DNA of 64,000 nt, taken from positions 1-64,000 of the forward strand of contig DAIUAM010000003.1 of the NCBI GenBank assembly GCA_036847185.1, read 5' to 3'. The translations under genes and the position numbers were made by a program. This document shows, piece by piece, positions 50,437 through 58,729 of this stretch. Source of the stretch: UBA4738 sp002413305 (lineage in GTDB: Bacteria > Actinomycetota > UBA4738). Below the pieces are notes generated by a model. The model searched no databases and was not told where the DNA came from. It saw nothing but the letters and a program-made list of their open reading frames with translations. Within the stretch, counting starts at the first letter, position 1; every line of letters begins with the position of its first letter.

Positions 50437-50952
50437 ATGCAGGTGACGTCGTCGCATCGTCTGGTCGTGCTGCTGGCCGTGGTCGCTGCCGCCGCGGCCT
50501 CCACATGCTCGTCGGCCCGAGGGTCGCCTGAGCGGCCATCGCCGTCAGGCGTCCAGGTGGCGGTGACGAAGACCACGGACGGCGACACCATCCACGTCCT
50601 GTACCAGGGGCGGGACGACCGCGTCCGCTTCATCGGGGTCGACACGCCCGAGGTCGACTGGTACGGAGGCCACGCAGAATGCTTCGGGTCCGAGGCGGGC
50701 CTCTACACCAGGAGCCGGCTGGCCGGCCGGACGGTGGGGCTGGTGTTCGACGTGAACCAGCGGGACACGTACGGCCGCCTCCTCGCCTATGTCTACGTCG
50801 GGGCGGAGCTCTTCAACCTGACGCTCGTGCAACGGGGGTACGCGCGGGCCGATCCGGTCCCGCCGGATACGAAGATGGCCGCCCTCTTCGCCCGGGCCGG
50901 GGACGTCGCCCGGGCTGCCGGGAAGGGGCTGTGGTCGGCGTGCCCGGCGTGA
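50437..50952 (+). CDS. Secreted thermonuclease (SNase-like)
   Basis: Ca-dependent nuclease of the staphylococcal nuclease family, 171 aa. A signal peptide is clear (LVVLLAVVAAAAAST) with a Cys right after, a poor lipobox. The SNase core has the metal Asp in TTDGDTIHV, the arginine and acidic site in VRFIGVDTPEVDW, and TYGRLLAYVYVGAELFN with the second Arg. GYARADPVPPDTKMAALF closes the OB fold. It probably acts outside the membrane on nucleic acid. The ATG lies at the predicted start of a DNA-damage-type promoter. Confidence 0.88.
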   Translation: MQVTSSHRLVVLLAVVAAAAASTCSSARGSPERPSPSGVQVAVTKTTDGDTIHVLYQGRDDRVRFIGVDTPEVDWYGGHAECFGSEAGLYTRSRLAGRTVGLVFDVNQRDTYGRLLAYVYVGAELFNLTLVQRGYARADPVPPDTKMAALFARAGDVARAAGKGLWSACPA

Positions 50953-51048
50953 GCGCTCGCGTGGGAGCCGCGCGAGCCCGCCTCGGTGCGCGTGGATAGG
51001 GCTTCGATACGGCGCATCGAAAACGCCGATCCGTGACCGGCCGGGGGG

Positions 51049-51054
51049 TACGCT
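51049..51054 (+). promoter_or_regulatory. -10 (TACGCT) giving leaderless response-regulator mRNA
   Basis: TACGCT ends eight bases before GTG 51062, so the mRNA would have at most one leader base. No TGTCR motif precedes it. Confidence 0.5.
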
Positions 51055-51061
51055 TCACCGA

Positions 51062-51742
51062 GTGGACGAACGGGTGCTGATCGTGGAGGACGACGCCTCC
51101 ATCCGTGAGGTCACCGCGATCGGCCTGAAGAACGCGGGCTACCGCGTGACCACCGCCGGCGACGGCCGCGAAGGCCTTATGCGGTCGAAGCAGGCCCCAT
51201 TCGACCTTGTCATCCTCGATGTCATGCTGCCAACGCTGGACGGATTCGAGGTCTGCCGACAGATCCGCCGGGAGAGCCGGGTGCCGATCCTGATGCTGAC
51301 CGCCCGGAGCGACACGCTGGACGTGGTCGTCGGGCTCGAATCCGGCGCCGACGATTACGTGACGAAGCCGTTCGAGATGCCCGAGCTGGTGGCTCGGTGT
51401 CGCGCCATCCTCCGCCGGGTCACGGCCGAGCCCGAGGAGCCCACCCTTCAGGTCGGCGGCGTCGAAGTCGACCCACGCAGCTACACCGCGCACAAGGACG
51501 GTCGCGACCTCGGCCTGACGGCCACGGAGTTCAAGCTCCTCCTCGAGCTGGCCCGCCGGCCCGGCCAGGTCTTCACCCGCGAGCTCCTGCTGGAGCGGGT
51601 GTGGAACTACGACTACCTCGGCGATTCGCGCTTGGTCGACGTGGCGATCCAGCGCCTGCGGGCCAAGGTCGAAGAGGACCCGGCCCACCCTCGCCTCATC
51701 AAGACGGTTCGCGGCGTCGGCTACCGCCTGGACCGCGAATGA
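51062..51742 (+). CDS. mtrA: OmpR/PhoB-family response regulator (MtrA-like)
   Basis: A 226-aa two-component regulator. The receiver has acidic pocket VEDD, phospho-Asp in LVILDVMLPTLDG, Thr in LMLTARSD and Lys in YVTKPFEMPEL. The winged helix is typical (LTATEFKLLLELARRPGQVF, then DVAIQRLRAKVEEDP). The order regulator, kinase, GerMN lipoprotein parallels MtrA-MtrB-LpqB of actinobacteria, which control cell wall and division genes. The mtrA name rests on that synteny. GTG 51062 is at the predicted transcript start. Confidence 0.82.
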   Translation: MDERVLIVEDDASIREVTAIGLKNAGYRVTTAGDGREGLMRSKQAPFDLVILDVMLPTLDGFEVCRQIRRESRVPILMLTARSDTLDVVVGLESGADDYVTKPFEMPELVARCRAILRRVTAEPEEPTLQVGGVEVDPRSYTAHKDGRDLGLTATEFKLLLELARRPGQVFTRELLLERVWNYDYLGDSRLVDVAIQRLRAKVEEDPAHPRLIKTVRGVGYRLDRE

Positions 51743-51784
51743 TCCTCATGCCGGGCCCTTCGAGCCGAAGGGAGTGAGGGGGCG

Positions 51785-53269
51785 ATGGCGCGCCGGCATG
51801 TCGCGCCGGCCCGGCTTCGGATCCGCCTGACCATCGCGTTCGTCCTGGTCGCGGGGATCTCCTCGGGCGCGCTGGCGGTCGGATCGTACGTCCTCGTGCG
51901 GCAGGCCCGCCTGTCCGACTCGCTCGAGCGTGCCAGCGCCGACACCGCCCGGGACCTACGCGCGGCCCAGGGCTTCCATTCCGGCGAGGAGCAGAACCTC
52001 CTCCAGGGCATCGAGAGCACGACGGTCCACGCGATCTTCGTGCAACCAGGCTCGGAGCCACAGCCGTCGAACGCTTCGTTCGATCCGAGGATCCCGGCCG
52101 CCCTCAGGGCCCTGGTGTCCCAGGGGAACCTCGCGTACCAGCGGATCGCCTTCCGCCCTCCGGGAAGGCCTGCCGCGCACTTCCTGCTGGTCGGCGGCCC
52201 GGGTCCCCCGGCCATCCGGGGAAGCCAGCTGTACCTGCTGTTCAGCGAAGACCGCATCTTCCGGGACCTCGACCAACTGCGGGACGTGCTGGCGATCGGG
52301 TGGGTCGTGGTCCTGCTGCTCGCCACGGCGGTGGGCCGGACGCTGGCCCGCAGGACCCTGGCCCCCATCGGTCGGGCCAGTGAGGCCGCCCGGGCGATGG
52401 CCGCCGGGGAGCTCGATACCCGTCTCCCCGCGGAGGGCCGCGACGAGTTCGCCGCATGGGCGACCTCATTCAACGCGATGGCCGACGCCCTGGAGACGAA
52501 GATCAACCAGCTGTCCGACGCCCAGGCACGGGAGCTGCGTTTCACCTCCGATGTCTCACACGAGCTTCGGACCCCCGTGGCGGCGCTTGTTGGCGAGGCG
52601 TCGCTGCTAAAGGAACACCTGGACCGGATGCCGTCGGATGCGGGCCGGGTGGCGCAGCTCGTCATCAACGACGTCTCGCGACTCCGTCGGCTGGTGGACG
52701 AGCTGATGGAGATCTCCCGGCTCGACGCCGGACGGGATAGCCTGGAGATCGGCTCGGTCCACGTCCAGGCCCTCCTGGAAGCCGTCATCCGTTCACGCGG
52801 CTGGATATCGCACGTCGAACTGGCCGGCGACGACCTCATCCTCGACACCGACCGGCGCCGGCTGGAGCGGATCGTCGCGAACCTCATCGGCAACGCCGTC
52901 GAGCACGGCGCCGGCTCGCCCGTCCGGGTGCGAGTCGGGCGGGACGGCGACGGCGCGACCATCCAGATCAGCGACCGGGGGCCCGGCATCCCGTCCGAGC
53001 ACGTGTCCCACGTGTTCGAACGGTTCTACAAGGCGGATCCCTCCCGGTCGCAGCGCGGGAGCGGTCTGGGGCTGGCCATCGCCTTGGAGAACAGCCGGCT
53101 GCTGGGTGGCGACATCGAGGTTCGCAGCGAGCTCGGCGCCGGGTCGCAGTTCACCGTCCGCCTCCCGATCGGGCCACCGGTGACCGAACGGTTACCGGCG
53201 GGAGAGAGCGGCGTTTCAGCCAGCACCGACGATCGACGCATCGGTCCATCGCAAGGAGACAGGACATGA
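51785..53269 (+). CDS. mtrB: Sensor histidine kinase (MtrB-like)
   Basis: Membrane kinase of 494 aa. TM1 (RLTIAFVLVAGISSGALAVG), an extracellular sensor of about 130 residues, TM2 (VLAIGWVVVLLLATAVG), HAMP (RRTLAPIGRASEAARAMAAG), HisKA with the phospho-His in DVSHELRTPVAAL, and HATPase with N box NLIGNAVEHG, G1 DRGPGIP and G2 GSGLGLAIA are all present. It follows mtrA by 42 bases and overlaps the lipoprotein gene by four. A homodimer phosphorylating the adjacent regulator is expected; the signal is unknown. Confidence 0.87.
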   Translation: MARRHVAPARLRIRLTIAFVLVAGISSGALAVGSYVLVRQARLSDSLERASADTARDLRAAQGFHSGEEQNLLQGIESTTVHAIFVQPGSEPQPSNASFDPRIPAALRALVSQGNLAYQRIAFRPPGRPAAHFLLVGGPGPPAIRGSQLYLLFSEDRIFRDLDQLRDVLAIGWVVVLLLATAVGRTLARRTLAPIGRASEAARAMAAGELDTRLPAEGRDEFAAWATSFNAMADALETKINQLSDAQARELRFTSDVSHELRTPVAALVGEASLLKEHLDRMPSDAGRVAQLVINDVSRLRRLVDELMEISRLDAGRDSLEIGSVHVQALLEAVIRSRGWISHVELAGDDLILDTDRRRLERIVANLIGNAVEHGAGSPVRVRVGRDGDGATIQISDRGPGIPSEHVSHVFERFYKADPSRSQRGSGLGLAIALENSRLLGGDIEVRSELGAGSQFTVRLPIGPPVTERLPAGESGVSASTDDRRIGPSQGDRT

Positions 53270-54174
53270 AGCGCATCGTCGTCACGCTGATCGGATCCAC
53301 ACTCTTCGCTGTGCTGGCCGTGGCCTGTGGGACCGGCGGCCCGTCCTCGCTCGGTTTGGCCCCGGGATCCACCCCCACCGGGAACCCGTCAACCAGCCCG
53401 ACGCCGTCCACCGGGCCGACCTCCACCGGTTCGCCGTCCGCATCCCCGGCCCCCAGCCCCGGCCCTCCCTTCACCTTCGAAGTGTGGTTCACGAGGGGCG
53501 GCCAGCTGTTCGAAGTCAGCCGCACCGAACCGCTGGTCCCGGGCATCGGGCGTTTGGCCGTCTCCCGCGCGATCGCGGGCCCTTCGTTCACGGAGCGCGC
53601 CGCGTCGGTCGAATCGGCCATCCCCCCGGCCACCCGGGTCCTCGGGCTCACGATCCGCAGCGGCCTGGCCACCGTCGACCTCAGCTCGGACTTCGAGTCG
53701 AACCCGGTCCCCGCATCGATGAACATCCGGGTGGCTCAGGTGACCTACACGCTGACCCAGTTCTCGACCGTACAGAGGGTGGCGTTCCAGATCGATGGCC
53801 GGCCACGCACGGAGGTCGGAGGGTTCCCGACGGCGCAGCCGCAGACGCGGGCCATGTTCGACGCGGTCTTGCCGGCGATCCTGGTCGAGACCCCGTCTAT
53901 CGGGGGGTGGGTCTCGAGTCCGGTCACGGTGTCGGGAACGGCCAACGTATTCGAAGCGACCGTCACGGTCCGTGTGCTGGACGCGAGCGGTCACGAGATC
54001 GCCCGGACCTTCACCCAGGCCTCCTGCGGGACCGGATGCCGCGGCAGCTACTCGGTGTCCGTGGCCTACTCGCTCACGTCGCAGCAGCCCGGCACCATCG
54101 AAGTCTTCGAGGCTTCGGCCAAGGATGGCTCTCCCGAAAACGTCCAGGACATCCCGGTCACGCTCGTCCCGTGA
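53266..54174 (+). CDS. Lipoprotein with GerMN and Gmad2 domains
   Basis: A 302-aa exported lipoprotein: signal peptide with lipobox (FAVLAVACGTGG), then a 40-residue Pro/Ser/Thr linker. A GerMN domain follows (FEVWFTRGGQLFEVSRTEPL, through IRSGLATVDLSSDF and FSTVQRVAFQIDGRP), then an immunoglobulin-like Gmad2 domain (VSSPVTVSGTANVFEATVTV). In the MtrAB operon of other actinobacteria this slot holds LpqB, which has GerMN plus a beta propeller; here Gmad2 replaces the propeller. It probably senses or modulates the kinase at the cell wall. The ATG overlaps the kinase stop. Confidence 0.85.
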   Translation: MKRIVVTLIGSTLFAVLAVACGTGGPSSLGLAPGSTPTGNPSTSPTPSTGPTSTGSPSASPAPSPGPPFTFEVWFTRGGQLFEVSRTEPLVPGIGRLAVSRAIAGPSFTERAASVESAIPPATRVLGLTIRSGLATVDLSSDFESNPVPASMNIRVAQVTYTLTQFSTVQRVAFQIDGRPRTEVGGFPTAQPQTRAMFDAVLPAILVETPSIGGWVSSPVTVSGTANVFEATVTVRVLDASGHEIARTFTQASCGTGCRGSYSVSVAYSLTSQQPGTIEVFEASAKDGSPENVQDIPVTLVP

Positions 54175-54179
54175 TGGCA

Positions 54180-54207
54180 GCCTGACCGCTCGGACTTCCG
54201 GTCAGGC
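54180..54207. terminator. Bidirectional hairpin between convergent genes
   Basis: GCCTGACC (54180-54187) and GGTCAGGC (54200-54207) form an 8-bp stem with a 12-base loop, just after the lipoprotein stop and across the stop of the opposing dehydrogenase gene. No T tract. Confidence 0.5.
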
Positions 54208-55344
54208 CTCCGCCAGCCGCCGCCCGATCACCATCCGCTGGATCTGGTTCGTTCCCTCGACGATCTGCAGCGCTTTTGCCTCGCGCATGAAGCGTTCGAC
54301 CGGATACTCCTGCATGTAGCCGTAGCCGCCGTGGATCTGGACGGCGTCGGTGGTCACCCGCATCGCCGTGTCCGAGGCGAAGAGTTTCGCCATGGACGCG
54401 CCCGTCGAATAGTCCCCGCCCGCGTCGCGCACCCTCCCCGCGTCCCGATACAGGCGCCGGGCGGCTTCGATCTGCGTGGCCATGTCGGCCAGCATGAACT
54501 GCAGCCCCTCGAACTCGATGATGGCTTTGCCGAACTGCTGTCGTTCCTTCGCGAAGCCGAGGGCCGCCTCGAACGCGGCCTGGGCCAGGCCGACGCTGCA
54601 GGCGGCGATCCCCAGCCGGCCGCAGTCGAGCCCCGCCAGCGCGATCGTGAACCCCTGGCCCTCCGCCCCCACCAGATTCTCGCCCGGGACCTGGCAGCCT
54701 TCGAACAGCAGCTCGCGCATGGGCGACGCGCTCCAGCCCATCTTCGACTCGAGCTTGCCGAAGTCGAACCCATCCCAGCCCTTCTCGACGACGAGGGCCG
54801 AGATGCCCTTCGGCGAACCATCGCCCGTTCGGGCCATGACCAGGTAGAACTCGGCCTGGCCGGCGTGGGTGATGAAGCGCTTCGAACCGGTCAGCAGCCA
54901 GCCACCGTCCGACCGTTCGGCCTTGCAGCGGAGCGAGGCCGCGTCTGACCCGCTCGACGCCTCGGACAACGCGTACGCTCCGAGCCATTCCCCGGCGAAC
55001 AGGCGGGGCAGGTACCTGCGCTTCAGCTCCTCCGACCCGAACGCGTGGACGCCGAACGCCGAGAGGTGGTGGACGGAGAGCGCCAGGGCTAACGAGAAGA
55101 ACCCCCGAGCCACCTCTTCGAGCACCGCCAGGTAGGTCAGGAAGGTCTGGCCGCCTCCGCCGTACGCCTCGTCATACGGGATGCCGGCCAGGCCCATGCC
55201 GCCCAGCTCTCGGAAGAGGTCACGAGGGAACTCGTGCCGCTCCTCGAATCCGGCAGCGACGGGCCCGGCCCGCTCCGCCATGAACTCGCGCACGGCCAGC
55301 ACGACCTCTCGCTGGTCCTCGCTGAGTCCGAAATCCCGGTCCAT
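54202..55344 (-). CDS. Acyl-CoA dehydrogenase
   Basis: FAD-dependent alpha,beta-dehydrogenase of acyl-CoA, 380 aa. The family signature is AYALSEASSGSDAASL, flavin contacts include KRFITHAG and FGKAIIEFEGLQFMLADM, and the catalytic Glu is expected in IVEGTNQIQRMV. ATG 55344 starts the homology (DFGLSEDQREVVLAVREFMA). The gene begins 14 bases after the stop of the amidohydrolase gene, so the two probably form an operon. The acyl chain preference cannot be read from sequence. Confidence 0.9.
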   Translation of the reverse strand: MDRDFGLSEDQREVVLAVREFMAERAGPVAAGFEERHEFPRDLFRELGGMGLAGIPYDEAYGGGGQTFLTYLAVLEEVARGFFSLALALSVHHLSAFGVHAFGSEELKRRYLPRLFAGEWLGAYALSEASSGSDAASLRCKAERSDGGWLLTGSKRFITHAGQAEFYLVMARTGDGSPKGISALVVEKGWDGFDFGKLESKMGWSASPMRELLFEGCQVPGENLVGAEGQGFTIALAGLDCGRLGIAACSVGLAQAAFEAALGFAKERQQFGKAIIEFEGLQFMLADMATQIEAARRLYRDAGRVRDAGGDYSTGASMAKLFASDTAMRVTTDAVQIHGGYGYMQEYPVERFMREAKALQIVEGTNQIQRMVIGRRLAEA

Positions 55345-55358
55345 GGCCGGTCCGAAGC

Positions 55359-56615
55359 CTACCGCCCGGCGTGCGCGAGCAGCGAGCACGCCACCAGCAG
55401 CACCTGGGCGCCGAGTGCCGCGTCGGCGGGTTCGACCTGCTCGAACGGATTGTGGCTGCCGCCGGTGGACCGAACGAATACCATGCCGGTCGGCACTCCG
55501 AACCGCGCGAGGTTCTGGGCGTCGTGGGCGGCGCGGCTCGGGATCGCCGGCGGGTCCGGTACCCCCACTTCCGCGCACGCCGCCCCGATCATCCGGATCA
55601 CGTCACCATCCAGGGGCGCCGCGAGCGCCTCCCCCACGTGGAGCACCTCCACTTGAACACCACGCCGGCGACCGATGGCCCGGGCCGCGGCGTCGATGAC
55701 CGCGAACAGCTCCCGGCGATCGGCATCCTCCGGTGCCCGGACGTCGAGCGAGAATGTGCAGGAGCCCGGGATCACGTTCGGCGCGCCCGGTGAGATGTGG
55801 AGCTCACCCACCGTGGCGATCGCCCGGTCGCCCGCTTCGCGCGCCAGCCGCTCGACCGCCAGCACGCATTCCGAGGCCGCGGCAAGCGCGTCCCCCCGTT
55901 CGTGCATCCTGGTTGCGCCGGCATGGTCGGCCGTCCCTTCGACGCGCACCTCGCCGTGGGAGATGCCAACGATCCGGGTCACCAGGCCGACGGGCCGGTC
56001 CGACTCGGCCAGCACCGAGCTCTGCTCCATGTGGACCTCCAGATACGCGCGGAATGCCGACCGGTCCAGCAGGGCGGTCTCCAGCTCCGGGGCCCGTCCG
56101 AGGAGCGCAGCCGCGGCCTGCCGGGCGCTCACGCCCGCGGCGTCCGCCCGGTCCCATGCACCGGGCTCGATGAGGCCGGTCGCCGTCGCGCTCCCGAACA
56201 ACCCGCCGCCGAACCTCGGCCCTTCCTCCCCCATCCACACCGCCACGGCCAGTGGCAGGTCCAGGCCGGCCTCCCGGCTCGATTCGGCGACCTCCACCGC
56301 GGCGACCACGCCGAGCGCGCCGTCGAACGCGCCCCCGTTCGGCACGGTATCGAGATGCGAGCCCGCCAGCACCCACGGCCCGTCACCCCGGGAACACATC
56401 AGGTTGCCCGCGTCGTCGTGACGAGACGCGAAGCCGGTCGCTGCCAACCAGCCGCCGACCAGGTCGTGGGCTTCGCGCTCTTCCGAGGTCAGCCCCAGCC
56501 GCGTCACGCCGCCCTCCGGCGTCTGGCCGATCCGGGAGAGGCGAGCCAGCCGCGCGGCGATACGCTCGACAGATACGGCCTCCAGCGCGGACCTCAAGTC
56601 GTTCGCGGCTCGCAC
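55359..56615 (-). CDS. M20 family N-carbamoyl-L-amino-acid hydrolase / allantoate amidohydrolase
   Basis: Dinuclear metal amidohydrolase, 418 aa. Metal ligands fit GSHLDTVPNGGAFDGALGV (His, Asp) and WMGEEGPRFGGGLFGS (Glu-Glu), with further His in LEVHMEQ and GGSHNPFEQ; SGADHAGATRMHERGDAL-type dimerisation residues are present as TADHAGATRMHERGDAL. It would release ammonia and CO2 from N-carbamoyl amino acids or act on allantoate-like ureides. GTG 56615 is supported by a leaderless -10; ATG 56669 would overlap the promoter of cysS. Confidence 0.85.
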   Translation of the reverse strand: MRAANDLRSALEAVSVERIAARLARLSRIGQTPEGGVTRLGLTSEEREAHDLVGGWLAATGFASRHDDAGNLMCSRGDGPWVLAGSHLDTVPNGGAFDGALGVVAAVEVAESSREAGLDLPLAVAVWMGEEGPRFGGGLFGSATATGLIEPGAWDRADAAGVSARQAAAALLGRAPELETALLDRSAFRAYLEVHMEQSSVLAESDRPVGLVTRIVGISHGEVRVEGTADHAGATRMHERGDALAAASECVLAVERLAREAGDRAIATVGELHISPGAPNVIPGSCTFSLDVRAPEDADRRELFAVIDAAARAIGRRRGVQVEVLHVGEALAAPLDGDVIRMIGAACAEVGVPDPPAIPSRAAHDAQNLARFGVPTGMVFVRSTGGSHNPFEQVEPADAALGAQVLLVACSLLAHAGR

Positions 56616-56621
56616 GGCGCG

Positions 56622-56627
56622 ACTGTA
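56622..56627 (-). promoter_or_regulatory. Candidate -10 (TACAGT), leaderless, for the M20 hydrolase-acyl-CoA dehydrogenase pair
   Basis: On the minus strand TACAGT ends seven bases before GTG 56615, so the start codon coincides with the transcript start. This is the reason for preferring GTG 56615. Confidence 0.5.
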
Positions 56628-56656
56628 GCTCGCCCCGTTCGGCGCCGTCGAGCCGA

Positions 56657-56662
56657 TATCCT
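56657..56662 (+). promoter_or_regulatory. -10 (TATCCT) of cysS
   Basis: TATCCT ends ten bases before ATG 56672, predicting a leader of about three bases. It is divergent from the hydrolase promoter 30 bases away. Confidence 0.5.
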
Positions 56663-56671
56663 GACCCATAC

Positions 56672-58072
56672 ATGCGTCTGTACAACTCGCTCACCCGCCG
56701 GATCGACGAAGTCGACCCATCGAACACGGACGGCGTGGTCCGCATCTACTCGTGCGGCCCAACGGTCTACCGGTACGCGCACATCGGGAACTTCCGGACG
56801 TTCATGCTCGGGGACCTGATCCGCCGGGTGCTCCACCTGGAGGGCGTCCGGACGACGTGGGTCATGAACATCACCGATGTGGGACATATGACGGACGAGC
56901 TCACCGACTCCGGCCGCGACCGGATGGACCTGGCTACGGAGGACGAAGGCCTCAGCCCTCAGGAGATCGCCGAGAAGTACACCCTCGCCTTCCTGGAGGA
57001 TGCCGACGCCCTGAACATCGAACGGGCCGACGTCTACCCGAAGGCGACCGACCACATCCCCGAGATGGTGGACCTCACCGAGAGGCTCCTCGACCGCGGC
57101 CACGCCTACGAGGTCGGTGGGACGGTGTACTTCGACGTTCGGTCGTTCCCCGACTACGGGAAGCTGTCCGGCAATACGCTCGCGGCCCTCCGTGCCGGCC
57201 ACCGTCAGGAGCTCGAGGTCGATCCGAACAAACGCCACCACGCCGACTTCGCCCTGTGGAAGCCGTCCGGACCCGGGCGGCTCATGAAGTGGCCCTCCCC
57301 GTGGGGCGAGGGCTTCCCCGGCTGGCACATCGAATGCTCGGCGATGTCGATGAAGCACCTCGGAGAGCGCTTCGACGTCCACACCGGAGGGCAGGACCTC
57401 AAGTTCCCGCACCACGAGGACGAGATCGCCCAATCCGAGGGCGCCACCGGCCACCAGGTCGTGAGCATCTGGGTGCACGGGGGGTTCCTCCAGATGTCGG
57501 GCAAGAAGATGGCGAAGTCGGCGAAGAACATCACCCGGGTCACCGAGTTGGCCGAACAGGGCATCGACCCGCTGGCCTACCGGCTGCTCTTGTTCGGCAC
57601 CCGCTACCGGAGCGAGATGGATTTCAGCTGGGACGCGCTCGAGGCGGCGAACACCCGCCTGCTTCACCTCCGGCAGCGGATGGCCGAGTGGCAGCCGGAG
57701 GGAGAGTGGTTCGTCTCCGATACTCCGGCGGCGAAGGAGCTGGACCGGCGGTTCCGGGAAGCGGTCGCCGACGACCTCGATATGCCGAGGGCGATGGTCG
57801 TGGTCAACGAGCTGGTCGCCTCCGATCTCGCCCCGGAGCGCAAGTACTCCATGCTGGAACGGTGGGATACCGTTCTCGGCCTGGACCTCGCCCGGAACGC
57901 CCGGGAGGGCTTCGAGATCCCGCCCGAGGTGCAGGCGCTCGTTCAGCAGCGGGACGTGGCCCGCGCGGCGAAGGACTACGCCAGCTCCGACGCCATCCGT
58001 GACCAGCTCACGGAGATGGGCTGGGAAGCCATGGACACGCCGGGCGGCACAAAGGTCCGGCCTCGGGTCTAG
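56672..58072 (+). CDS. cysS: Cysteinyl-tRNA synthetase
   Basis: Class I aminoacyl-tRNA synthetase, 466 aa. The HIGH-type motif is YRYAHIGNF and the KMSKS loop is KKMAKSAKN. Zinc ligands fit YSCGPTVY, HIECSAMS and FPHHEDEIAQSE. A DALR helical domain and the C-terminal QRDVARAAKDYASSDAIRDQ are present, so this is full CysRS rather than the shorter mycothiol ligase MshC. ATG 56672 lies a few bases after the predicted transcript start. Confidence 0.95.
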   Translation: MRLYNSLTRRIDEVDPSNTDGVVRIYSCGPTVYRYAHIGNFRTFMLGDLIRRVLHLEGVRTTWVMNITDVGHMTDELTDSGRDRMDLATEDEGLSPQEIAEKYTLAFLEDADALNIERADVYPKATDHIPEMVDLTERLLDRGHAYEVGGTVYFDVRSFPDYGKLSGNTLAALRAGHRQELEVDPNKRHHADFALWKPSGPGRLMKWPSPWGEGFPGWHIECSAMSMKHLGERFDVHTGGQDLKFPHHEDEIAQSEGATGHQVVSIWVHGGFLQMSGKKMAKSAKNITRVTELAEQGIDPLAYRLLLFGTRYRSEMDFSWDALEAANTRLLHLRQRMAEWQPEGEWFVSDTPAAKELDRRFREAVADDLDMPRAMVVVNELVASDLAPERKYSMLERWDTVLGLDLARNAREGFEIPPEVQALVQQRDVARAAKDYASSDAIRDQLTEMGWEAMDTPGGTKVRPRV

Positions 58073-58183
58073 GGTTCGGATCGGACCCTTCTGTCCGCGC
58101 CGAGACCCACCGATGCTCAAGGCGTAGAGTTGGCAGACCTGTCCAACTCTGTCGCGGGACCCCGGCCCGAAGGGACGCTGCAG

Positions 58184-58711
58184 ATGGAGAGAGACGAACT
58201 GGACGAGCACCGGCGGCTCCGACGGGCTCGGGCTGCGTGGGGCCGTCCTATCCAGGTCGTGGTCGTCGACCCGTACCCCATCGAACGCTACGGCTTGACG
58301 CTGATCCTCCAGACCCAGGCCGACATCGAAGTGATCGCCCAGGCCGACGGCGCCGACGAGGCGTTCGTGCTCGCGGCGCGCCTGCGCAACGAACCCGGCG
58401 TCGTGTTCTTGGTGAGCATCGAGATGACCGGCAAGCGCGAGGCGGAACGGTGTGTCCAGGGGGTCAAGCGGCAGGCCGGCGGGATCCCGGTGCTCATCTA
58501 CAACGCCGACGCGGCGCGCTCCCGGACCGGTCCGGGCCGGCTGCCGGTCGACGGCGTCCTGAAGAAGGGCGTCCATCCGGCGGACTTGGTCGACGCGGTG
58601 CGGCGGTCGGTCCGGACGGTTGGTTCCGGGTCGGCGGAGATCCTCACCGACCGGTTCGGCACCGGGCCGCGGCGAGACGCCGGGAAGGGCACCGACCCCG
58701 AGCGCTCCTAG
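58184..58711 (+). CDS. Orphan NarL-type receiver domain lacking the phospho-aspartate
   Basis: A 175-aa protein. PIQVVVVDPYPIERYGLTLI matches the start of NarL/LuxR-type receivers, and VLKKGVHPADLVDAVRRSV matches the conserved-Lys end. The segment that should carry the phospho-Asp reads VVFLVSIEM, with Ser78 at the expected position, and only one residue of the acidic pair remains (Asp29). No helix-turn-helix follows; the last 40 residues are polar. It is likely a phosphorylation-independent protein-interaction module. I chose ATG 58184 because the -10-like TAGAGT at 58125-58130 overlaps the alternative TTG 58130. No kinase is adjacent. Confidence 0.65.
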   Translation: MERDELDEHRRLRRARAAWGRPIQVVVVDPYPIERYGLTLILQTQADIEVIAQADGADEAFVLAARLRNEPGVVFLVSIEMTGKREAERCVQGVKRQAGGIPVLIYNADAARSRTGPGRLPVDGVLKKGVHPADLVDAVRRSVRTVGSGSAEILTDRFGTGPRRDAGKGTDPERS

Positions 58712-58729
58712 CGGCTCCCACCCTGACGC

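Noticed and set aside
55356..55361. TAGGCT on the minus strand as a promoter for the first acyl-CoA dehydrogenase
   Set aside because: It overlaps the stop of the upstream amidohydrolase gene, 14 bases from the start; an operon is simpler.
56252..56671. N-terminal extension of the CysRS reading frame
   Set aside because: The frame continues upstream only as an antisense shadow of the M20 hydrolase gene; homology begins at ATG 56672.
56672..58072. Mycothiol ligase MshC instead of CysRS
   Set aside because: The protein has full CysRS length and the DALR C-terminal domain that MshC lacks.
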